Positions 1 to 7,725 of a stretch of 44,406 nt of DNA are shown in pieces (the stretch's first letter is position 1; each line of letters opens with the position of its first letter). The DNA is from Clostridia bacterium (lineage in GTDB: Bacteria > Bacillota > Clostridia > Christensenellales > Borkfalkiaceae): contig CAAGGZ010000056.1 in the NCBI GenBank assembly GCA_900769545.1, positions 1 through 44,406 on the forward strand. Reading direction: 5' to 3'. Under the pieces are notes generated by a model. The model searched no databases, was not told the DNA's origin, and saw only the letters and a list, made by a program, of their open reading frames with translations. Made by a program: the position numbers and the translations under genes.

Positions 1-33
1 CAATCTTTATTATTTTGACAAAATTGCATACTT

Positions 34-118
34 GGGCAGATTCCAGAGCGGCCAAATGGATCAGACTGTAAATCTGACGTCTTCGACTTCGGTGGTTCAA
101 ATCCACCTCTGCCCACCA
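34..118 (+). tRNA. tRNA-Tyr (anticodon GUA)
   Basis: Class II tRNA with a long variable arm. The acceptor stem GGGCAGA (34-40) pairs with TCTGCCC (108-114), followed by discriminator A115 and an encoded CCA (116-118). The anticodon stem-loop is TCAGA-CTGTAAA-TCTGA, giving anticodon GTA. The variable arm contains GTC-TTC-GAC, and the T arm is GGTGG-TTCAAAT-CCACC. A rho-independent terminator follows immediately, so this is the last gene of its transcript. Its 3' end is the left boundary of a 74-bp direct repeat. Confidence 0.97.
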
Positions 119-186
119 CAAAAAGGACACCTTGAGAGGTGTCCTTTTTGTGTGTGGTTGAGGTGTTTTGATGAAACACTGTATTA
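113..186 (+). repeat. 74-bp direct repeat, left copy (tRNA-Tyr 3' end plus terminator)
   Basis: Bases 113-186 are identical to 1213-1286, an offset of exactly 1100. The repeat starts with the last C C A of the acceptor strand plus CCA, covers the terminator and extends 37 bases beyond it. The acetyltransferase gene lies between the copies. The arrangement resembles a duplication or integration scar at a tRNA 3' end, but no integrase is present. Confidence 0.95.
120..149 (+). terminator. rho-independent terminator after tRNA-Tyr
   Basis: Perfect 13-bp stem (120-132 with 137-149) closed by the loop TGAG. It begins with an A run and ends with TTTTT, so it can work in both directions. It starts two bases after the tRNA CCA. 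The whole hairpin is repeated exactly at 1220-1249. Confidence 0.93.
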
Positions 187-272
187 ACGGTGGTTCGTGC
201 GAGGAGGCGAGAAAAGCTTAGTTGATTTTATTCATAATGCTTGTCGCCGACGACACTTTGTCGTAGCCAATC

Positions 273-285
273 TCCACCTCTGCCC
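273..285 (+). repeat. 13-bp copy of the tRNA-Tyr acceptor 3' sequence
   Basis: TCCACCTCTGCCC at 273-285 is identical to tRNA positions 102-114 (end of the T arm plus the whole 3' acceptor strand). A short tRNA 3'-end copy downstream of the gene is what tyrosine-recombinase integration leaves. Just before it, ACGACA-CTT-TGTCGT forms a small inverted repeat. Interval 187-361 otherwise contains no gene I can support. Confidence 0.5.
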
Positions 286-361
286 CATATATAAAACATA
301 GCCTTAGCCTATAATACAAGCGCACGCCATAGTGCCATTTTAAATAATTGTGTAAATTTGC

Positions 362-390
362 TTGATTAGTTTTTTGATTTATGATATAAT
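362..390 (+). promoter_or_regulatory. putative sigma-A promoter of the GNAT gene
   Basis: -35 TTGATT (362-367), 17-bp spacer, -10 TATAAT (385-390). It points at the acetyltransferase and leaves a leader of about 130 bases before its start codon. Confidence 0.65.
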
Positions 391-528
391 TGTATAACAA
401 AATAATTTTTGGAGTGTGCTTTTTGAAAATCACCTTAAAATTGGATAGTGTATTGTAAACGAGAGGTTTGCAAATACATTCTCGCAATCCTCTCGTAATT
501 GACAGTCAACAATTTTGGAGGATATAAT

Positions 529-1143
529 ATGAAAATTGACTATACTATTCGTTTAGAAACAGAAAACGATTACCGTGAGGTTGAAAATCTCACGAGAGAA
601 GCATTTTGGAACGTATATCGTCCCGGATGTTTAGAACATTATGTATTGCATAAATTCCGTGATAGAACTGATTTTGTACATCAACTCAGTTTTGTGTTAG
701 AAAAAAATAAAAAAATAATCGGACATATTATGTATGCCCATTCCCAAATTCAATGTGATAATGGTGACATAATACCGATTATGACGTTTGGCCCTTTGAG
801 TATTCTTCCCGAAGAACGAGGCAAAGGTTACGGCACTATGTTACTGCAATACTCCATGGATAAAGCAAAGGAACTTGAAGTAAAAGCTCTTGCAATAACG
901 GGAAATATTAATTTCTATAAAAAAAGTGGATTTGTAATCGCAAAAAATAAAGGCGTACGTTATGCCGATGATTTAGATGCGGAATATTTCTTAATAAAAG
1001 AATTGCAAAACGGATTTTTGGAAAATATCTCTGGTACGTATAAAGACCCTGACGGCTATTTCGTTGATGAAGAAGAGACGGAAATTTTCGATAAAACATT
1101 TCCATATAAAGAAAAATTAAAAACAGATACACAGTTATTCTGA
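529..1143 (+). CDS. GNAT family N-acetyltransferase
   Basis: 204-aa cytoplasmic protein with a GNAT fold. The acetyl-CoA pyrophosphate-binding motif A is visible as PEERGKGYGTMLL at about residues 93-105, preceded by the beta strand FGPLSILP and followed by an NINFYKKSGF segment typical of motif B. The family transfers acetyl from acetyl-CoA to an amine; the substrate cannot be told. The start at 529 is chosen because GGAGG lies about 7 bases upstream; an in-frame ATG at 499 has no such site. It has its own promoter and terminator, so it is monocistronic. The gene is clearly more AT-rich than the operons to the right and sits between two 74-bp repeats, suggesting acquisition by transfer. Confidence 0.85.
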   Translation: MKIDYTIRLETENDYREVENLTREAFWNVYRPGCLEHYVLHKFRDRTDFVHQLSFVLEKNKKIIGHIMYAHSQIQCDNGDIIPIMTFGPLSILPEERGKGYGTMLLQYSMDKAKELEVKALAITGNINFYKKSGFVIAKNKGVRYADDLDAEYFLIKELQNGFLENISGTYKDPDGYFVDEEETEIFDKTFPYKEKLKTDTQLF

Positions 1144-1153
1144 ATCAAAAGAG

Positions 1154-1187
1154 ACGGTTGAATATAAAATTCAACCGTTTTTCTTTT
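1154..1187 (+). terminator. rho-independent terminator of the GNAT gene
   Basis: 10-bp stem ACGGTTGAAT / ATTCAACCGT (1154-1163 with 1169-1178), 5-base loop, then TTTTCTTTTT, starting 11 bases after the stop codon. Confidence 0.9.
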
Positions 1188-1207
1188 TGGTTCGATTTAG
1201 GTTGCTC

Positions 1208-1357
1208 TTATTCCACCACAAAAAGGACACCTTGAGAGGTGTCCTTTTTGTGTGTGGTTGAGGTGTTTTGATGAAACACTGTATTATTGTAATAATCCCA
1301 AACAAACCCTTTTGGACGATGTCCTGTGCAACAACAGATTTTATCTGTAATATTCAT
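1208..1357 (-). pseudogene. 5' remnant of a SLOG-superfamily (DUF1273/YpsA-like) gene
   Basis: Reading from ATG at 1357 with AAAGGGG just upstream, the first ~24 codons give MNITDKICCCTGHRPKGFVW followed by DYYN. The CC-x-TGHRPKGF-x-WDY signature is the N-terminus of the DUF1273/YpsA branch of SLOG nucleotide-binding proteins, normally about 170-200 aa. After codon ~24 the frame enters the 74-bp repeat (1286 downward), loses all family resemblance, reads through the terminator hairpin and stops at 1208. The start region and ribosome site are intact, so the loss is recent or the stub is still translated. Family assignment is from memory of the motif and has not been searched. Confidence 0.7.
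1213..1286 (+). repeat. 74-bp direct repeat, right copy
   Basis: Exact copy of 113-186, including the complete 13-bp-stem terminator (1220-1249). Its right end coincides with the point where the SLOG/DUF1273 reading frame on the minus strand stops resembling the family, so this copy appears to have replaced the rest of that gene. Confidence 0.95.
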
Positions 1358-1421
1358 AAATTCCCCTTTGTAAGATAATACTATATTATATATTTTAGCT
1401 CGTTAAATTTAATTTGTCAAT

Positions 1422-1461
1422 AAAATCACTATTGCAACACAGATATTTCAGTGGTGATTTT
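1422..1461. promoter_or_regulatory. inverted repeat upstream of the HTH gene (possible operator)
   Basis: AAAATCAC (1422-1429) and GTGATTTT (1454-1461) form 8-base inverted arms with a 24-base spacer, ending 15 bases before the HTH start codon. XRE-type repressors often bind such arms in their own promoters. No confident -35/-10 pair is visible. The remaining AT-rich interval 1358-1421 shows nothing else. Confidence 0.3.
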
Positions 1462-1476
1462 TGCTAATATATAAAT

Positions 1477-1725
1477 ATGTTATTAAATGAATTGATTTCA
1501 ACCAAACTTGAAAATATTCGCAAGGAAAAGAAGATAAAAGTTTATACGCTTTGTAAAAAAGCTGCTATTTCCTACGAAACTTATCGTAGTATACGAAAGA
1601 ATAAAAATAAAGATATGTATATTCGTACGCTACTTATCCTTTTGCAAGCATTAGAAACGTCACCGTTAGAATTTTTCAGCGATCCAATGTTTACTAGCGA
1701 GGAATTGGATATAGATTTCAAATAA
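1477..1725 (+). CDS. XRE-like helix-turn-helix protein (82 aa)
   Basis: Small protein whose residues ~5-66 fit a Cro/C1-type HTH: an N-terminal helix (LISTKLENIRKEKKI), a turn and recognition helix region (LCKKAAISYETYRSIRK) and a C-terminal helix ending LETSPLEFF, the usual end of phage-repressor-like domains. It probably binds DNA as a dimer in the cytoplasm. The ribosome site is weak, with only GGTGAT about 20 bases upstream. AT content is high, as in the neighbouring acetyltransferase. It converges on the SGNH gene and shares a bidirectional terminator. The target is unknown; an orphan regulator left from a mobile element is one possibility. Confidence 0.7.
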   Translation: MLLNELISTKLENIRKEKKIKVYTLCKKAAISYETYRSIRKNKNKDMYIRTLLILLQALETSPLEFFSDPMFTSEELDIDFK

Positions 1726-1759
1726 ACAATTCGATTTAATTTACTTTTACTCCACACAT

Positions 1760-1791
1760 AAAAACAGCACCTCAAGCGAGGTGCTGTTTTT
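1760..1791. terminator. bidirectional terminator between HTH gene and glycan operon
   Basis: 14-bp perfect stem (1760-1773 with 1778-1791), loop AAGC, flanked by A5 and T5 runs. It can terminate the plus-strand HTH transcript and the minus-strand 27-kb operon, whose last stop codon is only 2 bases away. Confidence 0.92.
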
Positions 1792-1793
1792 CA

Positions 1794-2465
1794 TTATAAT
1801 TCCACTTTTTCTACAATACGCTCGGCAATCTTTCTCATACCATTGTCATTGGGGTGTATCGCAACGCCTTTATGCCAAAACTTCCCGATTGCCATATTTT
1901 CGCCACGCTCCCCTAAGTCCCCTAACTCGACCAGCTTATAACCCTTCTCTCTGGCGACTTTACGAATCACTTGGTCAATTTGCTCGTTCCCCCAAAACAA
2001 ATCGGTCAAAATAACGTCCGCTGACGGATTGGAGCAAAAATACTCCACCATCTTCGCATAATGCGGCTCGATGGGAGCTTCCTCAAAGTTTTCCCGCGCT
2101 TGCCAGATATTTTCACCGATACGTATAATGACAATATCCGCCTTGAAATCACGAGCCTTTTTCCACTCCGCAAGCAAATTATCTTGATGATAATTAAGTT
2201 CCCATTCGCCGCAATTTGCAATACAATAATTGATTTTGCCGAGCTTTTCTTCCAAGAGCTTCACGGTTACGTGCACGTAGTCGTTTTCTTTTTTAGAAGC
2301 CGCCATTCCCCAGTCGTTAGCCCAACCGATTTCGGGCTTTGGTTCGTGCCGTGTAATGGAGTTCCCGATAAACAAAACGTTTATTTTTCCGCCATTGTCA
2401 AAAATTTCGATATAGTTTCTTCTTTTCACCTGCGCTTGCGCAGATACGTTGTTTTTCTCTATCAT
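1794..2465 (-). CDS. SGNH/GDSL-type hydrolase (putative carbohydrate esterase)
   Basis: 223 aa, no signal peptide, so cytoplasmic. The SGNH blocks are visible: block I VLFIGNSIT (nucleophile Ser, residue ~36), block III as IVIIRIGENIW (the Gly-x-Asn oxyanion element), and block V as VAIHPNDNGMRKIA with the catalytic His near the C-terminus. Such enzymes remove acetyl groups from sugars or act as lipases. As the last gene of an operon with an alpha-mannosidase and other glycan proteins, deacetylation of an imported oligosaccharide is the likely role (inference). It begins 13 bases after the DUF6259-like gene and ends at a shared terminator. Length is normal for the family. Confidence 0.8.
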   Translation of the reverse strand: MIEKNNVSAQAQVKRRNYIEIFDNGGKINVLFIGNSITRHEPKPEIGWANDWGMAASKKENDYVHVTVKLLEEKLGKINYCIANCGEWELNYHQDNLLAEWKKARDFKADIVIIRIGENIWQARENFEEAPIEPHYAKMVEYFCSNPSADVILTDLFWGNEQIDQVIRKVAREKGYKLVELGDLGERGENMAIGKFWHKGVAIHPNDNGMRKIAERIVEKVEL

Positions 2466-2478
2466 TTTTTACCTGCAT

Positions 2479-4587
2479 TTAGTCTAATTTCACCATAACG
2501 ACGGACAACGGCGGTATGGTTATTTTATCCGCATTTTTTTGACACGTCTTTAAGTCGCTGTCCGTATAAATGTCGTACTTTTTGTCTAATCCAATTTCAA
2601 CCGCTTTTAAGTTATAGTTGACGATAAACTGCGCTCGGCTGTTGTTATACTCGTATGCGGAGCTCAAAACACAATCTGTTACCAAATACGTCTTTTCGTC
2701 TTCTAACAGAAATCTCTCCTGTCCGCATTTCACGTTTATCGGAGCTATCATTTTCCCATAACAAAGGAACTCTCTTCCGCCCTTTTTACGCCAACTATTC
2801 AATGTTTTAATAAACCGCAAAACCGTTGCTTTATCCGTATGTTTTTCCTTAGGCTGTACGTAGTCGCACCAAGAATGTAACAACGCGCCCTCGCCGTTCA
2901 TAACAACCGTCAACATATCCCCTGCCGCAAACGAATAAGCAAGACGGTACGCGTAGTTGTTTTCACGCTTTTCCAACATTGCGCATATCTGATTCCCCAT
3001 GAAATTATTGACATATTCATGGAATAAATATGCGTACACGGGAATGGGCGTCCCGATATAATAATTCAACTCAAAACGGTTATCGCTGAATTGGAGTTGC
3101 GACAAGAAAGGCTCTGCCGCGGCGGATTCACAACCGAATAACACGCCGTTCTTTTCAATCGAGGACAGCAATTTGTTCATTTCTATCTGTTGCCATTTCC
3201 CGGGCGCAGGCGTATGTCCGTGCTTGTCGCTGTAACAAAAATAGGAGCTCCCACCGTGATTTTGGTCGAGCGCTTGTAAATAATCCACTCCGCTTGCGCA
3301 AACTTTATCAAACTCTGTTTTAAAAATCTCTTTCGTGGTCTCACAGCTCGGACAGAAATCGTAGCCCACTCTTTGCGCCGAACAAATATTACTCTTCAAC
3401 GCTCCGTTGGAATCCGAACAGAGAGCCTCTGCGATATGTAACGTTTCAAACTGTTTTTCGCAATGGTAATCCACGTCGATATTGCTCTGTTGCGTCCAAC
3501 CCAAACCGCTGCAATACAACCCCACAAGCATATCTTTTTCATGCAATTCGCCTACGAAAGAAGCGAACGCATTCTCGCCGCCATAAGGAGGCCAAACATA
3601 AGGCGGAGCCCAAGGCGCCGTGCCTTCCCAGTGCATCAGGAGCGCCATTACTCTTCCGTCCGTTTCCTCAGCAATCTCCGCCAAAAACGGGATTGCATTT
3701 TTATAAGGATACAAACCGTTATTGGTAGTATCCACGTCGTGCTTTCCACGAAGCGGATAAGCAACAATGAGCGGAGACTCCTCCGTATACCACGCAGGCA
3801 AATTGGAGTTATCTGCAATTTTTTGAAGCCCACTCGGTAGATTATTCGTAAACCACTGACGGTAAATATCCGCCGCCTTGTACCAATCCCCATTGAAAAC
3901 CGTCAAAACGCTGTCAAACGGCATAGCGTAATCCTGTCCGTAATCCGCGTCGCAAAAAGCGCGCATAAAAATTTTGATATGCTCGTTTGCGTAACAAAAA
4001 TCTATGTGCTTGGTGGTACGTTCGCTATCGTGCATACCCAAATAAATCCCTACGCCATCCGCTATATACGCAATAAACTGCGCAGAAATCATATTGGGGA
4101 ATATAGCATAGGAGTTTTTGCTTGGATAATCGGGCTCTAAATAGCGAAAAGGCATACTTTCTCTGTACGCCATATTCGTGACTTTGCAGCCCTCGTTATA
4201 CGGATAAACTATCTCGCCCTTTCCGCCCGCTTCGTCTTTGAGTTTCCCTAATACGGAAAAGGACATAAGCTCGACCCATTCCAACAAATCCTGCGTTTTA
4301 TTTTTGATATTTGCACGCCAAATCAACGAGCCGTTTTCCGCTTTTAAAAGCAACTCGATGTCAAAATCCGCACAGGTATATAAAGCTTTATTTTCTTCAA
4401 AGGATATAAACGTACATTCGGCAGAGGACACGATACGCGACTCGCCTGTTTTCCGTCTCAATTTCACGGAAAACATAGGCACGCGTCCGTCGTTCACCTG
4501 CCGTTCATTATTTATTATTTTGACAATTTCACCGCTCTCAAAATCAACGGTGATTGCCGTTCCCTTCGTTAATTGTATTCTCTCCAT
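2479..4587 (-). CDS. DUF6259-like protein, putative TIM-barrel glycoside hydrolase
   Basis: 702 aa, no signal peptide. The N-terminal ~250 residues look like a beta-sandwich. Residues ~260-550 contain barrel-like segments, including MALLMHWEGTAPWAPPYVWP and the stretch DMLVGLYCSGLGWTQQ, followed by a CPSC pair and DYLQALDQNHGG. The C-terminal ~100 residues resemble the small beta domain that closes many alpha-glycosidases. I recognise this layout as the DUF6259 family, thought to be glycosidases; no reaction is established and I cannot name the catalytic acids. The start codon lies inside the end of the GH38 gene (44-bp overlap), implying translational coupling. Confidence 0.6.
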   Translation of the reverse strand: MERIQLTKGTAITVDFESGEIVKIINNERQVNDGRVPMFSVKLRRKTGESRIVSSAECTFISFEENKALYTCADFDIELLLKAENGSLIWRANIKNKTQDLLEWVELMSFSVLGKLKDEAGGKGEIVYPYNEGCKVTNMAYRESMPFRYLEPDYPSKNSYAIFPNMISAQFIAYIADGVGIYLGMHDSERTTKHIDFCYANEHIKIFMRAFCDADYGQDYAMPFDSVLTVFNGDWYKAADIYRQWFTNNLPSGLQKIADNSNLPAWYTEESPLIVAYPLRGKHDVDTTNNGLYPYKNAIPFLAEIAEETDGRVMALLMHWEGTAPWAPPYVWPPYGGENAFASFVGELHEKDMLVGLYCSGLGWTQQSNIDVDYHCEKQFETLHIAEALCSDSNGALKSNICSAQRVGYDFCPSCETTKEIFKTEFDKVCASGVDYLQALDQNHGGSSYFCYSDKHGHTPAPGKWQQIEMNKLLSSIEKNGVLFGCESAAAEPFLSQLQFSDNRFELNYYIGTPIPVYAYLFHEYVNNFMGNQICAMLEKRENNYAYRLAYSFAAGDMLTVVMNGEGALLHSWCDYVQPKEKHTDKATVLRFIKTLNSWRKKGGREFLCYGKMIAPINVKCGQERFLLEDEKTYLVTDCVLSSAYEYNNSRAQFIVNYNLKAVEIGLDKKYDIYTDSDLKTCQKNADKITIPPLSVVMVKLD

Positions 4588-7500
4588 AATGTAAACCTTT
4601 TATCTTGATCGTTACTATTTCAAAAGGCTTGATAGGAAATGTCACAACGTTTCCATTTAAATTCAACGTTTCTATTTCCTTTTCGTTTAAATCACACAAA
4701 ACCGCTTCTTTCGCATTCTGAATAGAAAGTTCAACGGTCTTTCTCTCCTTATAGGCTTCGTACATACGCAGGATAACGGAGTCCCCGTCCTCAGCGCGTT
4801 TGACCGTCTCCAGTATAACCCCCGCCGTCTTGCAATCAGCCAAAGAGAAGCTTTCAGGCAACTGCCCTTTTGCATTTTCTTTGACTTCACGGGCATAGAA
4901 GGGTCTGTTTAATACGTAAGACTTTTCTATGACACCGCTGTTACAAGCAGTATCGCTGTGCGCTACAATCGAATAAGTGAACGTGGGAATGTAATCGCTC
5001 GCCCCGTCAAACGGGAAACTGCCCGATTTCAATATCGTCATAGATAAATCCCCATTATCCACGCCAAAACCGTATTTGCCGTCATTTAAAAGCGCTACGC
5101 CGTAATTATTCTCCGATACGTCCACCCATTTTTGCCCTGCGGACTCAAATCTCGCCGAATCCCAACTGGTATTATCGTGCGTGGCGCGTTCTACGTGCCC
5201 GAATTGAATGTCATACTTCGCTTTATCCGCCATGACGTCAAACGCAAAAGTCGTTTTCAAAAGCTGATTTTTCTCTTTCCAATCCACGTCCGTGACAAAA
5301 TCAATACGGTCAATACCGTCCTCGTACAAATACACCTTCTGCCGAATGGTGGATTGCCCGTAGCGTTTTACGATAAGGAGCCCTTTCCTATCCCCTTCTA
5401 AGAGCAGGCTAAACTCCGCATCGTCATCCAAAATCCATTTGTTTTGCTTATGATAAGGGGTCATTTCCCAATTATCGTACTGATAGGGCGTATCTTGGAA
5501 TACCGCCATTTGATTAAGTCTCTGCCCCGCTTTTACGAGCTCTCTATCCGCGCGTTTATCTATCAAGGAAACGATTGCGCCCGACTTATCAAATACTACC
5601 TTATAGTAAGTGTTCTCCAAGCTATTTGCACTCGATTTTACCTGATTTTCGCTATCTTCAATTTGTACAACTTTATAACCGAATGCAGGAATATCTTTGA
5701 CAATATAGGTATTGTCGTTATATTCCACCGTGCCGTTTGCTATAAAGCCGTTGGGGTTGAACACCAACATACCGCCGCTTGTTCGCACCGTTTTTGAGAG
5801 CTTTTCCAATACGCCGTCAATGACGCTTGACGTATCCGTAAAAAGTTCTTTAAACTGCGCTCTGCTATCTTTGTATACGTCTCCGATAGACGAGCCAGGG
5901 AGAATGTCATGGAACTGATTGAGCAACAACAGCTTCCAATTTTTATCGAGAAGCGTTTTAGGATATTCCATTCCGTATAACGTATTACCGATAACGCCAA
6001 ACAATTCGGCGTTTAAAAGAGAAAATTCGCCCTTTCTGTTGTTCATTTTCACTTCCGGTACACTGGACAACGTACCGCGGTGATATTCAAAATATAACTC
6101 GCCGCTCCACACAGGCTGTCTTTGCAGCTCCTCGGCGTTTTTCGCAAAATTTTCTTTTATTGTTTTCAGTGTGCTTTCCAACGTCTGAATTTTCGTCTTT
6201 GGAATACCGGGAACACCAGAAGCCAATCTTCTTTCCTGTTCGATATCCTCTCTCATCGGGCCGCCGCCACCGTCGCCCCAACCGTAGCTCATAATAACGG
6301 TATCGCTGAAATCTTTTTGTTGGAATCTATTCCACGTGCCCATAACGTACATCGGATTGATAGGAGCGGTATACGTCGTGTACGTCTGATCCCAAACCCC
6401 GTTTCTGGGGTTACATTCGCAAGTTGATAAGAAATAGGCGAATACTTCACTTCCGTCAATACCACGCCATTTAAATACGTCGTACGGCATACGGTTGGTG
6501 TCATTCCAACCGATTTTTGCCGTGACGAAATTGCTCAAGCCGCTCTTACTCATAATCTGAGGCAAGGAAGCCGAGTACCCAAATACGTCAGGAAGCCATA
6601 TCGTATCACATTCCTTGTTAAATTCTTCTTTAAAAAATCTCTTTCCAAACATAATTTGACGAACAAGACTTTCACCGCTCGTCAAATTACAGTCCGCCTC
6701 TACCCACATAGAGCCGTCTACTTCCCATCTTCCCTCTAAAATCTTCTCTTTTACTTTGCCGTATAACGCAGGATTGCGCTGTTTCAAATAGTCAAACAAC
6801 TGCGGTTGCGAGGAGAAAAATCTATACTCCGGATATTCCTCCATCAATTTTAATACGGTAGAAAAACTTCTTTCTACTTTCTCTTTCGTTTGCGCCAACG
6901 TCCACAGCCACGCAACGTCAATATGCGTATGCCCAATACAAACGACTGTACTGTCGTTATGCGCTACGCCGTAATAATGCTCTTTTAAATATGCCTGCGC
7001 GCGCTCCAACGAGTTATAAAAAGCGTCAGAGTGCACGTCTCTCAAGTCCAAGAGATTAAGCGTCTTTTCCAATACCGCCGCAGCATTGATATAGTTGTTG
7101 CTGTTTTTTGCGAGTAGCTTTAATGTCTGAAGAGGAACAAACAAATCGTAATACAAATCTTTAATGCGTTTATCCTCGTACTTAATGCAAAAATCCATCG
7201 GCAAATATCTGTCAAAGCTATGCGAGTAGAACAGCAGATACATTTCGTACTTACCGTCTTCTAAAAGAACATCGCCGTGGTTAATATCAATACCTTGCGT
7301 CAATTCGCCGTTTAAATAAATTAAGCCTTGCGGTCTAATCGTTGAAGAAACAAACTGTCCGTTAATATGATTATCTAAAAAGAAATATGCCTTTTGATTT
7401 TCGCTCTCTTTGTGAATTTCAAAATTCGCTTTAAACCAAAAATAACGCTCTGTATCATAAATGGTATAAGGAGCTTCAAACGCTTTCCAATCCTTAAAAT

Positions 7501-7633
7501 CCGTAGGCAAAACCTGCTTATCTTCGACAATGTCCGTATATAAAACAGGCAAAAAATCACGCTTAACCGTAACCCATGCTCTCAATTTATTGACAACAGT
7601 CTCTAATCTTTCTTCTATATTCGGCGTAATCAT
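4544..7633 (-). CDS. alpha-mannosidase, glycoside hydrolase family 38
   Basis: 1029 aa, full length for bacterial GH38, without signal peptide, so acting inside the cell on imported oligosaccharides. The zinc-binding signature HTHIDVAWLW is at about residues 233-242, followed by the family stretch EYRFFSSQPQLFDYLK. The catalytic nucleophile lies in WLPDVFGYSASLPQ (Asp ~349). The C-terminal half is the usual beta-sandwich region. GH38 is a retaining, zinc-dependent exo-alpha-mannosidase family, so alpha-mannose is probably part of the substrate of this locus. A good ribosome site (AGAGGAT) precedes ATG 7633. The 92-base gap upstream contains a hairpin; the next gene overlaps its 3' end. Confidence 0.95.
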   Translation of the reverse strand: MITPNIEERLETVVNKLRAWVTVKRDFLPVLYTDIVEDKQVLPTDFKDWKAFEAPYTIYDTERYFWFKANFEIHKESENQKAYFFLDNHINGQFVSSTIRPQGLIYLNGELTQGIDINHGDVLLEDGKYEMYLLFYSHSFDRYLPMDFCIKYEDKRIKDLYYDLFVPLQTLKLLAKNSNNYINAAAVLEKTLNLLDLRDVHSDAFYNSLERAQAYLKEHYYGVAHNDSTVVCIGHTHIDVAWLWTLAQTKEKVERSFSTVLKLMEEYPEYRFFSSQPQLFDYLKQRNPALYGKVKEKILEGRWEVDGSMWVEADCNLTSGESLVRQIMFGKRFFKEEFNKECDTIWLPDVFGYSASLPQIMSKSGLSNFVTAKIGWNDTNRMPYDVFKWRGIDGSEVFAYFLSTCECNPRNGVWDQTYTTYTAPINPMYVMGTWNRFQQKDFSDTVIMSYGWGDGGGGPMREDIEQERRLASGVPGIPKTKIQTLESTLKTIKENFAKNAEELQRQPVWSGELYFEYHRGTLSSVPEVKMNNRKGEFSLLNAELFGVIGNTLYGMEYPKTLLDKNWKLLLLNQFHDILPGSSIGDVYKDSRAQFKELFTDTSSVIDGVLEKLSKTVRTSGGMLVFNPNGFIANGTVEYNDNTYIVKDIPAFGYKVVQIEDSENQVKSSANSLENTYYKVVFDKSGAIVSLIDKRADRELVKAGQRLNQMAVFQDTPYQYDNWEMTPYHKQNKWILDDDAEFSLLLEGDRKGLLIVKRYGQSTIRQKVYLYEDGIDRIDFVTDVDWKEKNQLLKTTFAFDVMADKAKYDIQFGHVERATHDNTSWDSARFESAGQKWVDVSENNYGVALLNDGKYGFGVDNGDLSMTILKSGSFPFDGASDYIPTFTYSIVAHSDTACNSGVIEKSYVLNRPFYAREVKENAKGQLPESFSLADCKTAGVILETVKRAEDGDSVILRMYEAYKERKTVELSIQNAKEAVLCDLNEKEIETLNLNGNVVTFPIKPFEIVTIKIKGLHYGENTINEGNGNHR

Positions 7634-7678
7634 TAAGTATCCTCTTTCTTTTTATGTTTTTTCTCTATATACGCGGCT

Positions 7679-7708
7679 GTAACTTGGAGCAATAATACCC
7701 CAAGTTAC
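7679..7708 (-). promoter_or_regulatory. intra-operon hairpin upstream of GH38
   Basis: GTAACTTGG (7679-7687) pairs with CCAAGTTAC (7700-7708): a 9-bp perfect stem with 12-base loop in the widest gap of the operon. On the coding strand it is not followed by a T tract, so it is more likely an mRNA-stability or processing element separating the surface-protein genes from the cytoplasmic enzyme genes than a true terminator. Confidence 0.5.
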
Positions 7709-7725
7709 GCCTAAATTTTATAATT

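Noticed and set aside
15..20. TTGACA as -35 of a tRNA-Tyr promoter
   Set aside because: A -10 at normal spacing would fall inside the mature tRNA; the tRNA is more likely processed from a transcript starting left of the window.
218..487. Minus-strand 89-codon ORF beside the tRNA
   Set aside because: It runs through the acetyltransferase promoter and the 13-bp tRNA-like copy, has no good ribosome site and shows no recognisable domain. A decayed gene tail is possible but not supportable.
113..1286. CRISPR-like or IS interpretation of the 74-bp repeats
   Set aside because: Only two copies with an 1100-bp spacer, no transposase, no terminal inverted repeats; a tRNA-end duplication fits better.
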